This document shows positions 40,546 to 51,779 of a DNA stretch of 64,000 nt, piece after piece. A program made the position numbers and the translations under genes. Where the stretch lies: positions 144,787 to 208,786 of the forward strand of contig NMRA01000476.1 of assembly GCA_002633005.1 (NCBI GenBank), in the 5' to 3' direction. The stretch comes from Phoronis australis. Its lineage: Eukaryota > Phoronida > Phoronidae. Under the pieces are notes generated by a model. The model made no database searches, had not been told where the DNA came from, and worked only from the letters and a program-made list of their open reading frames with translations. Numbering within the stretch: position 1 is the stretch's first letter; every line of letters begins with the position of its first letter.

Positions 40546-43093
40546 TATGCGCCCACATATTTATATGTGGATGCATTATGCAGTCATCTCCGTCCGTCCG
40601 TCCATCTGTCCGTCCGGCGTCCGTCCGGCATCCATCTGGCATCCGGTGCCTGGTGTCCGCTGCTCTATCTACGCCTTGATGTATGTTCATGAAATTTTGC
40701 ACGTGTTCCTTCCGTGGATGGGATGGAATGAGCAAACTTTCGGACGGATCTGACAACCAGTGTGCCCCCTAGTGGCAATTTTAGTTTTTTACGTTTACCT
40801 CAGTATCTTCAAAAGTCCTGAACGGATTTTCATAACAAATTTGGTATATAGACACCTATTAGAGAGGTGATGCTATCCTCTCGTTTTTAGATGGATTTGA
40901 CGCCACCTAGTGGCCATTTTTACTGTTTTCGAGTCTGTTTTTTGCGTCTACCCCTCTATCAACCAAACCGCTCAAAGGATGATTGTGAAAATTGGCATGT
41001 ATGTTCTTACTATGAAGTAGACAGCTGACGATGATTTTCCGACGACTTCGACTACTGTGGCACCTCCTAATGGCAGTTTCGTTTTTTGCACCTATGTCTG
41101 TATCCCCTAAACTGTTCGCAGGATCTTTATTACGTACTCTGCGCGTGCAAGCGCGGAGTACTGTTGTTCTTGGGTTTTTTTAATTTTATTCTTATTCTTA
41201 TTCTTATTCTTCTTCCGACCAACTTCGAGGCTTAATAACTCCAAAATGGGTGCAGGTATGTTCTTTAAATTCTGCATGTGATTTTGGCAGTACATAAATT
41301 TTGATTCGTTATATAATCATATTCCATATTGGACCAGAAGAGGTCATTTGGTGCAAAGGTCATGTAATTTTCAAAATGCTACTTCTTCTTCATTTTTAAA
41401 GCTATTCTTTTCAAATTCGGTGCACATGTTTAAGTCAATAAGGCAATTTAAAAAATTACTTTTCTAAGTAATTGGGTCATCCAATCAGGTGAAATAGGTC
41501 AAAGGTCATTAGGTGCAAACTAAAATTTTGAGCCAGACACTTCAAATTGACAGGTCTGATTGCCACAGGTAAATCAAATCGGAATCCAAAGTTTCAGGTC
41601 ATTTAGTGCAAAATGGGGTCATTAGGTACATTTTTCTTCTGAAAATTTGACTTTTTCAATCAGCAAGTATTTTGACGTGTCAACCGTTAGACAACTGTGA
41701 TTCTCAGCATTAAACACATTTTCCATGGGCTTTGCAATAATTCTCCTAAAGACGCTTATAATGCACCGGATAGGGTCAATTAGTGCAAAGGTCATGTAAC
41801 GTTCAAAATGTTATATCTCTTACGTTTTTCAAGGAATTCTTTTCAATTTCAGCACACTGGTGTAAGTCAACATGCCAAGTGAATACACTTTTAATCGAGT
41901 TAACAATTACTCCCTCATCGGGGCTCATAATGCACCGGAAGAGGTCAATTAGTGGAAAGGTCATCAAAAAATTAATATGTAATTTCTCCTACAATTTTAA
42001 AGAATTCTTTTTCATATTGGTAAACGGGTTGCTGTCAGTAACTTCCCATAATAATTCCAGTAATACGCATGCGCAGAGTCCGTTATTGTCACGCCATGAC
42101 AATAATCTTTCTAGTTAAATTTAGTAAGTGTATTTGTATGCTGCGAACAACAGAGGACTTCGACTTTCAGACGAATTTGACTACTGGCGTGCCACCTTTT
42201 TTTACGTTAACCTCTGTATGTTCAAAGATCCTCAACGTATTTTCATAAAATTTGACATGCAGGCATCTGTTAATGAGGTGACAATTTCTCTCCGTTTTCA
42301 GATGGATTCCACCTAGTTTGCGCCACCTAGTGGCCATTGTTACTGTTTTCGAGTTTTTTGGCATCCACTCGTCTATCAACCAAACCGCTTTTAGGATAAT
42401 TGTGAAAATTTGCATGTATGTTCTTACTATGAAGTGGACGGCTGACGACGATTTTCCGACGGGTTCAACTACTGTGGTGCCTCCTAGTGGCAGTTTTGTT
42501 TTTTTGGGCTCATGGCTGCATCTATTATACCGTTTGCAGGATCTTTACTTAATTTAGCAAGTGTATTTGTATGATGTTGACAATGAACGACAATGACTTT
42601 TGGACAGAGCTGACTACTGGTGTGCCTCCTACTGGCAATTATAGTTTTTCACGTTTACCAATCTGTATCTTCAAAGGTCCTCAACAGATTTTCATAAAAT
42701 TTTGAATATAGGCATCTATTGGTGAGATGACGCTATCATCCTGTTTTTGGATGGAATCGATTTATTTTGCGCCACCTGGTGGACATTTTTGATGTTTTCA
42801 AATCTTGTGTTTGGCGTCCACCCCTCGATCAACCAAAGCATTCTAGGGATGGTTTTGAAAATTGGCGTATATGTTTTTAGTGTGAAAAGGACGTTTGATG
42901 ATTGCGACTGACTACTGAGTTGCGTCCTAGTGGTAGTTTTGTTTTGTTTTGTGCCCACAGCTGTATCTCCAAAACCCACTGCAGGATCCTTATTAAATTT
43001 AGTAAGTGAATTTATGTGAAGATAACAGATGACGAAATTCAGGCATTTGCGATGCATTTGTGGGCGCGTTTCAACGCTCCGCGTTCCTCTTGT
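40546..43093 (-). repeat. Modular CTCF-like repeat, copy D/E, reversed and interrupted
   Basis: Reverse orientation, both termini present: the hairpin end at about 40546-40575 and the ACGCTCCGCGTTCCTCTTGT end at about 43074-43093. Motif starts on the plus strand are 40762, 40900, about 41060, then 42320, 42475, 42622, 42769 and about 42919 (steps 138-160 within each part). The array is split by the insertion at 41131-42115; without it the element is about 1.56 kb. Confidence 0.85.
41131..42115 (+). mobile_element. Helentron/Helitron2-like non-autonomous element
   Basis: About 985 bp inserted in the array repeat between GGATCTTTAT and TAAATTTAG, which are continuous in the paralogous modules (e.g. 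42986-43005). Near the left end, ACTCTGCGCGTGC (41136-41148) sits in a short palindrome. Its inverted partner GCATGCGCAGAGT is subterminal at 42067-42079. A 9-bp stem hairpin (TTATTGTCA 42083-42091 with TGACAATAA 42097-42105) follows, and the element ends with CTAG (42111-42114). Asymmetric inverted repeats, a 3' hairpin and a CTRR end without clear target duplication fit the Helitron2/Helentron pattern. Ends are uncertain by 1-2 bp. No Rep/Hel protein. Confidence 0.7.
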
Positions 43094-43621
43094 TTTATCT
43101 ATGTTGCAGCTATAACGTTTTCTATTTCGAAAATAGTAACTGCATTCAAGTGCTCAACATTTTCATAGTGTATGATCCTAAGCTATTGTGTGTTAATTGC
43201 TTTAAGCAAAACTTAAAAAAGCTTTCATTGAACTGACATGTTACCCCCGACTGAGCCAGCTCTGAGAGAAGCAGACCATTGAATTTTATTGTATTGAGAT
43301 TTTTTTTCAAGAGCCATCACTATTGAGGATACTCCCATTCATTTTGTATGTGGTTGCTAGGGTCCCTTTGTGGCCAGGTAACAAAACTCGTAGGTATATT
43401 TTAAAACAATTGCAGGTATCCTAGTTAAGAAAAACACTGTGGTGGGAGACTTTTTGCGTATAAGAAGAACATAATTCTTGTCACTGGCAAACCCTGTTTG
43501 GTAGGAATTTCATATTCACAGCGCCTCGTTATCCAAACAACGTTGGGCCAAGTATACCTCAGGTAACCCTTCTGAACACGTGTAGAGTTATAACAAGTGG
43601 TATGTTGTTTGTTACTTTCAG

Positions 43622-44091
43622 AACTGATGAGACCAAGCTAGCTAAAGACATCACTAATATGGCTTCAATCGAGACCATTCCAAGAGATCCCATTCCTGCT
43701 ATGAGGAACGACTGTACCAGCAATATCTTGCAAGATACATTTTGGTCTTTTCCAAAAGCCAAAACAAAGTACAATGTGACGTTGTCTTTGGATGCACTAA
43801 CGTTCTCAGAGTTTTTAAGAAGTGGTGAACAGCGCAAAAGAGTAATACCTGTACGAGATTTAACTGGCTGCCAAGTCATGAAAGGAAACTCAACGAAGGA
43901 CTCAAATGCCTATATTTGTGTTTATTTTTATCCTAAGAGGAAAAAGACACTGGGCAGCAAGTTTGTAAGGCGGAGAGAAACTGCGACTTTTGTGATGAAG
44001 AACTTTGATACTTATGATGAAAACATAAATACTGCCCAAATGTGGGCATCAACTATTCGGGATTTGGCTCAAGGGAAGTTAAGTTCTCCAG
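43622..44091 (+). CDS. SPHK: SPHK exon, N-terminal PH-like region
   Basis: The acceptor TTACTTTCAG precedes 43622. An ATG at 43659 (MASIETIPRDPIPAM) is the first plausible start, and the frame is open back to the acceptor. The region includes NVTLSLDALTFSE and ICVYFYPKRKK, fitting the SPHK2-type N-terminal extension. Donor GTAGGG, phase 1. Confidence 0.85.
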
Positions 44092-47000
44092 GTAGGGTGA
44101 TTTGTTGCAATGACCAAATGCCATGGCGATACTCAGATTTTTTGTTGTTTAATCCGCTGTGGGTGTTTGATAAGAAAAATTTAGTTTAGTGACATGAGAA
44201 TTAATGATTTTACCTTCTGTTCCATGATTTCTCCTGTTTTTAAAGATGGTGAAAAGTCAAGTTGCGAAAATTATAGACCAATATTGGTCCTCCCTGCAGT
44301 GTCCAAAATTCTTGAAAGGTGTGTTCAAAAGCAGCTTCACCAGTTCCTGGAGCAAAATTCCCTTCTCTCGGCAGCACAGTCTGGTTTCCGCCCCTTGCAT
44401 TCCACTCTTACTACAAATATTCNNNNNNNNNNNNNNNNNNNNNNNNNNNNNNNNNNNNNNNNNNNNNNNNNNNNNNNNNNNNNNNNNNNNNNNNNNNNNN
44501 NNNNNNNNNNNNNNNNNNNNNNNNNNNNNNNNNNNNNNNNNNNNNNNNNNNNNNNNNNNNNNNNNNNNNNNNNNNNNNNNNNNNNNNNNNNNNNNNNNNN
44601 NNNNNNNNNNNNNNNNNNNNNNNNNNNNNNNNNNNNNNNNNNNNNNNNNNNNNNNNNNNNNNNNNNNNNNNNNNNNNNNNNNNNNNNNNNNNNNNNNNNN
44701 NNNNNNNNNNNNNNNNNNNNNNNNNNNNNNNNNNNNNNNNNNNNNNNNNNNNNNNNNNNNNNNNNNNNNNNNNNNNNNNNNNNNNNNNNNNNNNNNNNNN
44801 NNNNNNNNNNNNNNNNNNNNNNNNNNNNNNNNNNNNNNNNNNNNNNNNNNNNNNNNNNNNNNNNNNNNNNNNNNNNNNNNNNNNNNNNNNNNNNNNNNNN
44901 NNNNNNNNNNNNNNNNNNNNNNNNNNNNNNNNNNNNNNNNNNNNNNNNNNNNNNNNNNNNNNNNNNNNNNNNNNNNNNNNNNNNNNNNNNNNNNNNNNNN
45001 NNNNNNNNNNNNNNNNNNNNNNNNNNNNNNNNNNTAAACGGTCCAACTCAATTACTACCTTTAAAGTTAATGTTAAAAAGTGGCTGTAATTTACTTAACC
45101 TTTTATACCCTGCCTATCTTAATCATGTCATTTTTTCATTGTCGTAAATACTCTCATTGTCTAGAGTCATCTCTTAATTTATTTCATCTGTCTTAGTTAA
45201 TTTTTTACCTTTATTTGTCATTTAGTTATTGTCTTAATTCTCAACCTTAACTGTTTTATTTTATCTTTGTTACGTATATTTCATTGTTGTTTTATTACTT
45301 CATTGTATTATATTACTGTTTTTCTTGTTGAGGGCCCTCTTGGAAAGCAGTGCTATCACTGAAGAGGCCACCCTCATTTTAAATATCACAATAATAAATA
45401 TAATTTGATTTCAAGAATCTTACTCTGCTGAGTTTTTCATTATTTCACCTGTTGGTTACTGTTGATATAAACAGCAATTGAACTTCATGGTGGTAAGTGA
45501 AAAATTGGGTCACATTTGTAACTTCAGACAAAATTATCAAGATTGTAGAAGTTTTGGTTAATTTGGGTCAACTTAAGCTGATAATTTAAGATTAGATTAG
45601 AAAGTTCTAGAAGTCTGGAAACTACTAACAATTAAAATCTCTGCAGAATACTTTATCTTATATCAATGATGTTGTATAGACTGTCTGTATAGACTGTCTG
45701 TATAGACTGTCTGTCTGCCCTCAACCAAATAGTTAATTTTCCTCTGTCATCTGTCATGATAACCATTTCTTGTGGTGCATATTCACTGGGCTCTAGGCCC
45801 AATAATTGCATTTTGATGAAAACGGGCCGAATTTTAATGGTGTAGACAGTCGCTTAAGGCCAGTACCCAACTCTTTCTTATAGATATATTTTACATGTAT
45901 CTCTCTTTGTGGTTTCGATATGGGTTTTTGATTTTGTCAAGAATGTAGTTATGGCTATTTAACCAGTACTTTCAAGCATCGTAACTTAGGAACCTGGTCT
46001 AATGTATCTTAATCACACTGTTAAAATGCCTTGAAATAAAAAGATGTTTTATGCATCGTGGTGAAATAACTGTAATTTTGTAAATAATTTGATAAAATTT
46101 CGTACTGTCAAATCTAAATTTTGTGAATATTTTGTAGAGCATTTTGTGCCAACCAGGAAGCCCTTTCTGGTGTTACTGAACCCATGCAGTGGACCAGGGA
46201 AAGCACTACAGATGTTCCAAGAGAGAGTGGTACCAATGTTGGCAGAAGCATGTGTACCATATCATCTCTTAGTCACAGGTATACATACTAACTAGCCTCA
46301 CCATGGTATATTATGCTATTTCACCCAAGGCTGAATAACCAGCCACAGTCAAGATCATTGTACTGGTACACAGTTCATATTAAATGGTTTATGAAGATAA
46401 TTGTTTAATCCAGACTGCTATCAAATGCATGGTAGCATCGCAAGCGTATGTTGACGACCATCCTTGCCACAAATTTATGCAAAGTTTCATAAACAGTGGC
46501 CTTGATATTTTTTGAGATTTCATGGCTTAAAGTTTGAATCTGTTTCCTACAAGACTTTCATTTGTTGGTACAGTGACATGCTTCAAAGCATTTGCTGGCC
46601 CTAGACATTCTTACTGAAAAAGCTACTGGTATCTAGATGCACAGCAATTACTTTATTATTAACAAGAAGATCAGATTCAAGTAATCACTCAACAGATTGT
46701 TTACATGTTACACCGTCCATACTCAAGCCATTCATGAAAGTTACAATCATAAGGGACATTCACTTTAAAAGTTCTATTATTGGCAGGGAAGGTGATCATT
46801 TACAATCCCTAATTGCCATTTTTATAAAGGTATTTTTCTTTTTCACATTAATTTTATAAGCTTTATTAAATATACAGGTTTTGTTTTTGCAGAGACACTG
46901 TCTAAACCAGAGATACAATGTATTTGGATGTTATTTAACACAGATACTCAGAGAAATACTAAACCCTTACAGAATTCCAGAAATCTTTTGTGAAATGGAT

Positions 47001-50000
47001 AAAACGTTAATGGAACCAATCTACACAATGTTCATGCATAGGAATTGGAGAATCAAATTTTGAAGACAGTTCAAATTTTTAAGACGGTTTAAATTTGTGC
47101 CTAGAATTCTATGAACCAATCTAAGTTGGAGCCATCTGAGATGGACGTCGGCAGAACATTTATCTTCATTGTCTAAATTATTGACTTTCGAAATTAAACC
47201 ACAGTTACCGGCAACTGTTAGGAGGCTCATTTAATATGAGATTTTGTTGTTACATAATTTACAATAAATATATCTACACCGTCCCTTTCTTGTCTCCAGT
47301 TAATATTTGCCAAGTCAAACGATGTAGCTGTGATGATGCAGTGAGAGAAGAACTGTGTCCACTTCATGTGAACATCTCAGACACGTGTCCATGAACATGT
47401 GTCCACTTCATGTGAACATCTCAGACACATGTCCATGAACATGTGTCCACTTCATGTGAACATCTCAGACACATGTCCATGAACATGTGTCCACTTCATG
47501 TGAACATCTCAGACACATGTCCATGAACATGTGTCCACTTCATGTGAACATCTCAGACACATGTCCATGAACATGTGTTGCATAACTTAGAGTGTTTTTT
47601 TCTCTCACACAGGCATTTAACTGGTACCACTGTTTTGAACACAATTATCCCGAACTTTATTGCTTATTTGAGGTACATTTTATTTCAGACCATGCATCAC
47701 ATGCTACAGAAATCTGCCAATCCATGGACTTATCCAAGTGGTATGGCATAGTCATCATGTCAGGGGATGGCCTGATATATGAGGCCATCAATGGGTTAAT
47801 GTTGAGAGATGACTGGGAACAGGCGATCAAAACTCCCATCGGGTGCCTTCCAGGGGGTTCCGGCAATGCACTATGTTGCTCACTCAATTCTTATGCGGGG
47901 TAAGTCATGCGATTTATGAGGTTAACACAATGAAAATTGAAATTTGTGTTGTTTGGTGAATTATGGGTAGATCATTTGTAAAGCATTTTTATTATCATTG
48001 ACATTTCAATTGAAATGATGTGTGGTTTTATTATGAGGCAGCTGCATGCCAGCTAATGTCATATCTTTTGATGACTGTTGGTGTATAGTAATTTAACAAC
48101 AAGAAATAACATGTAGATTCTTAAAATGTGTAATGGAACAGAAGAACATTGATTTCAACATCCTTTGGAATGTAAAGAATGTAGGAACCATCTCTCTAAG
48201 CTATGCAAAGATGGCAGATTTCTACAATAAAAAGTATTGTGCATATCTTCACTGTCTTGTGATATTTCAAGCCCTTGTTGTGAAAAAACATTTTGCTTGT
48301 GCTCTGATGCATTTTGATTCCTAATTTTATAACTCAATCACTCATTCACTGCAATTTTTGTAGAACTGCATTACCCAGTGTAAAAAACACTGTCAACGGC
48401 TATTGAAGGTTTTGGTTGAAATTCATAACTCTCCAGCATGGTACATACATTATCTAACATCTGAGATTTCAAACTCTCAATAAATTTCAATTCACAATTA
48501 ACCTCCATAATGGGCAGTTTAAAGGCCATTAATTTGCGTGTATTTCAATTCGAGCAGTAGGCGATCAACTGAACATTCTTCAAAAAACCTTGAAAAGTAT
48601 ACTGCGAATGTCATAGTGTTCTTTATGAAATTGTGGATAAGCTGTATCACGAAAGTGTCCAAGTCTAATCACTGATTAGCACATTTCACTGTCAGTGATG
48701 GGTGAACTCGACGAATGGCGTTCATGGCAATGGAATAGCTAAACTGATGAACCAATATGTCTAGCTAGTTTTATGTTCAGATGCAATAAATATTTTAGTG
48801 TGTTATATTTTGAGTGTAGAATTTTTGTTATTATGTGTTGTTTTCAAAAATTTAATAATCCATTTTCAGAAATCTGAAATTTTAGTTTTCAGTTACTGCA
48901 TAGTGATTCTTTTTCCAGAGAGCCTGTGATGGAAAACCCACTTCTTCACTCAACTTACTTACTCCTTAAGCACCAAGTGATGCCCATGGACCTTGTTGCT
49001 GTGGATACGCTTGATGGGCGGATATACTCATTCCTGTCAGTCATGTGGGGTTTGATATCTGATGTTGACATAGAGAGTGAAAGGTACAGATACCTAGGAG
49101 ATGCACGGTTCTTTATCGGGACAATTTCTAGAGTTTTAAGTAAGTATCCCTGACCTTCTTTTCTTCTCATAACCTGAACACAATATGGCGGACAAGTAAA
49201 CTTTTACTACATCAAAATATTTAACAAAAGTGAGAATTGATGTTATGTAGAACCTTATTGAGGAATGTTAAATCAGAGTCAATTACCAGAAAAACTAGGC
49301 TGTGTCAACCAGTAAAAGTAAATATTATTTGAACGAAGAAAGATCAGGGATTCTAAAAGTACACTTTATACTATGTTATTGTTATTGTTATTATAACGTT
49401 ACCACATTTTTCTAAGTCAAATTTTCTTTTTTTACAAAGGTACGTTTATATCACAAATACCCTTTAGTTGATTTTAATGAAATCTTTAAATGATAACTTC
49501 CCAATGTCTCTCAAAAACGCTGTTAGGAATTTTCAATTACTCTTGTAGTTTGGGTTTTTTGCCAAGTTTACTCGCGAAATGTATGGCATATTTGTAAAAA
49601 CAGCGATCGCATTTGTTGATGGCACAGTGCAATGAAAGTAGGACTTCTAAAAAAATTCTAATTGACAGTGTTTTTGACATTGACAGACATTAAGTTTTCA
49701 AACTTGAAAGTTTCATTAACATTTTTGAGAACTCGTGTTCCTGCATGTCAGTTCAAATTAAGATGATTTGCTGAAACCAATAAAAAGTGGTAGATGTTGT
49801 GAGTATTCAAAATTTGACAGTTTTCGCTTAATTATTTGGTGATTTCAATATAACCTGTATATGCCGTGTTCGTTATTTCAACATTCACTCGCAATGTCAA
49901 CTGAATTTGCTATGCGAAATTAACTTAACATTTCAATTTTGTAAGTCGGGTTTAAAGCGCGGCATGAGCACCAGACTGAAACTGAAACATCAAACTATTG

Positions 50001-51779
50001 ATGAAGTTAATAAATTTGGGCGAGGATTTATCTTTTGTCGCAATTTGTTGTGTTTGTGAACACAAAATCTTAGAGGTAGTGTGGCAATTCGGTTTCGGTG
50101 CATTGCTTCTCAAAGGTTGTAGGCATGCAGACGCACAGCTCCCTCAGGATCAATGTTCTTCATTTTCATCGTTCTATGCTGTGTACACCTTGTTGACACT
50201 ATTTTGGCGATTCAGTGAATGAAAGGACTGTGGGTATATGTGGAACTGTTCTGTGCTTGACTGGAGATTTGATTTGAGTGCCTATCTTTCATAACTTGAA
50301 TTTTTCTGTCAAATATGCACCACAAAATTGACTATTTGACAAGTGAAAGCTTTATAGGTCACTTGTTTTCAGGCTTTTTGGTTTTTGATGCAGTGGGACA
50401 TTTGAACATTGATTTTTCGTTAACATACCAATAGATTTGCATGAACATATGCATGTCTTTGGTGGCCTATGGTCTCTACCCCCAGGCAATGGCAATGTCA
50501 GCTGTTAAAGATGAAGATTTGGGGCACTGTTTTAAAAAGGGATTTTGAGGAAGAGAAAAGATGATTTGAAATTGCTATAAATGTGCATTCTGTCAAAGAA
50601 ACGAACTTTTGATTTTGAATGTTTACGGCTACAATTCTGGTCTCTTCCTTACTATGATGAGAAGTGGCTTCTTGGAACTACTCAAGGCTAGACTGAACAA
50701 GTTAGTTTGTATACACTGAGCATAGTATGTGCAAGCCCATGAATCAACTCTTAATTGGATTATTCAGCACGTTGAGACTCAAATATTAAGTAGTTGAAAT
50801 CGTAGTTTTTGATGTAAATAAAGTGGGTTTATAGGAACATGAAAACAGCGATAGCTATCTTTAGATTTTAAATATAGGTCATTTTATTGGGACGGATGAA
50901 ATGGTGATGAGTAATCCAGATTTATTAATTATGCTTCTTTTCTAAAGTACTTTAAAAAGAGAATTGTTTTAAACAGTTTCGCTGACACTTGATTGGTCTT
51001 TCGCAGAATTAAGAACATACAGAGGAAAGATATCATTCCTGCCTAAGAAACCTTATGGAAGTCATCAAAGACCTGGCATGTTGAGATCTCACAGCACAAT
51101 AGAATCTTCCGATATTGAGCCAGTGCGTCCAGTTCGGCGTAGTGAGAGTATGATGAATCCTGTTGCCGCATCTGTCGGGCATTCCTTGCTAACCAATGGC
51201 ATTCAGTCTGAAGGAGACGTAGCAGATGTGCCAACTGAAGGCAAGCTAATGGAGGATAGCATTGCCGAGGAAGGTTTAGCAGACCTTGGAACAGTAGTGC
51301 CACCTTCAGGGTCAGTGAATGGCACTGCACTTAGTGTCAAAGGTGCTTCTGATAGTTTATCGCATGCGTTTGGTGCTGGAGATATGCCAACAACACTACT
51401 ACCACCACTTGACAAACCATTACCAGCAAACTGGGTCACTCTGGAAGATGAGTTCATCACCATTTCAATGACCTATCAGTCACACTTATCCAGAGACCTT
51501 AACATTTCTCCACAAGCAAGGCTAGATGATGGTGTAATACATCTATCTTTACTAAGGGCGGGAATAAGTAAAATGCGACTCATCGATATTTTAAGTTCTT
51601 TGGAAGATGGTTCACACATAGAGTTAGAAGGTGTGGAAAACATTGAGGTTTTGGCAGTGAGACTGGAGCCCATAAGCCCCAATGGAACATTGATGGTTGA
51701 TGGAGAGAAAGCGCCTTATGGCCCAATACAGGCTCAGATCTTACCGTCTCTCGGTAGAGTTATGGGATTGTCCAAATAG
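43622..51779 (+). CDS. SPHK: Sphingosine kinase (SPHK1/2-like)
   Basis: Lipid kinase that phosphorylates sphingosine to sphingosine-1-phosphate. Five coding exons: 43622-44091, 46138-46278, 47689-47899, 48919-49139 and 51007-51779, phases 1,1,2,1. If translation starts at ATG 43659-43661 the protein has 592 residues, nearer human SPHK2 (about 620-650) than SPHK1 (384). It has an N-terminal PH-like extension (about residues 1-145), then the catalytic fold: PFLVLLNPCSGPGKA (phosphate-binding start), MSGDGL with the catalytic Asp near residue 218, PGGSGNAL, and SDVDIESERYR (lipid-site region). A Ser/Pro-rich insert lies in exon 5 before the C-terminal C5 region (DDGVIHLSLLRAGISK; TLMVDGE). All key residues seen are intact. 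A 5' exon upstream of 43622 is possible, because the frame is open to the acceptor at 43620-43621. Confidence 0.95.
44194..45407 (+). mobile_element. Non-LTR retrotransposon (LINE) fragment with reverse transcriptase
   Basis: 44194-44422 encodes a reverse transcriptase segment: VFKDGEKSSCENYRPI-like, then VSKILERCVQKQLHQFLEQN and AQSGFRPLHST, the fingers/palm start of CR1/Jockey-type enzymes. After the gap (44423-45034) the tail KRSNSITTFKVNVKKWL and a stop at 45088-45090 fit the usual C-terminus. The 3' tail to about 45407 ends in an AATAAATATAA-type run. It lies in the SPHK intron after the PH-like exon, same strand as the host gene; 5'-truncated. Exact clade not determinable. Confidence 0.8.
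44423..45034. other. Assembly gap inside LINE
   Basis: Run of 612 N. Long N-filled frames across it have no meaning. Confidence 1.
45677..45717. repeat. Short tandem repeat, 14-bp unit x 3
   Basis: GTATAGACTGTCTG repeated three times in the sphingosine kinase intron. Confidence 0.9.
46138..46278 (+). CDS. SPHK: SPHK exon, diacylglycerol-kinase-type fold start
   Basis: Encodes HFVPTRKPFLVLLNPCSGPG and the helix LQMFQERVVPMLAEA, ending YHLLVT. Equivalent to human SPHK1 VLVLLNPRGGKGKALQLF. Phase 1 at both ends. Confidence 0.95.
47354..47573. repeat. Minisatellite, 44-bp unit x 5
   Basis: Unit begins GTGTCCACTTCATGTGAACA, five nearly identical copies, immediately upstream of the catalytic exon of the sphingosine kinase gene. 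The unit has internal palindromes (CATGTCCATGAACATG). Confidence 0.95.
47689..47899 (+). CDS. SPHK: SPHK exon, catalytic core (SGDG, PGGSGNAL)
   Basis: Contains KWYGIVIMSGDGLIYEAING with the GDG nucleotide-binding loop and catalytic Asp, then GCLPGGSGNAL. Acceptor ATTTCAG, donor GTAAGT, ends in phase 2. Confidence 0.96.
48919..49139 (+). CDS. SPHK: SPHK exon, lipid-binding region
   Basis: Encodes EPVMENPLLHSTYLLLKHQ, then VMWGLISDVDIESERYRYLG, matching human AWGFIADVDLESEKYRRLG. Ends in phase 1 before GTAAGT. Confidence 0.95.
49740..50290. repeat. Old interspersed repeat, uninterrupted copy
   Basis: Matches the two halves at 28870-29015 and 30965-31490. At 49850-49875 it runs AACCTGTATATGCCGTGTTC, the site that in the other copy is split by the TTAA element. 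It lies in the last intron of the sphingosine kinase gene. Confidence 0.65.
51007..51779 (+). CDS. SPHK: SPHK terminal exon
   Basis: Begins KLRTYRGKISFLPKKP (human LRTYRGRLAYLPVG), runs through a Ser/Pro/acidic insert of about 110 residues, then WVTLEDEFITISMTYQSHLS and the C-terminal conserved block. Stop TAG at 51777-51779. Confidence 0.95.

Noticed and set aside
47354-47573. CRISPR-like array
   Set aside because: Units are contiguous identical repeats with no spacers, in an animal intron: a minisatellite.
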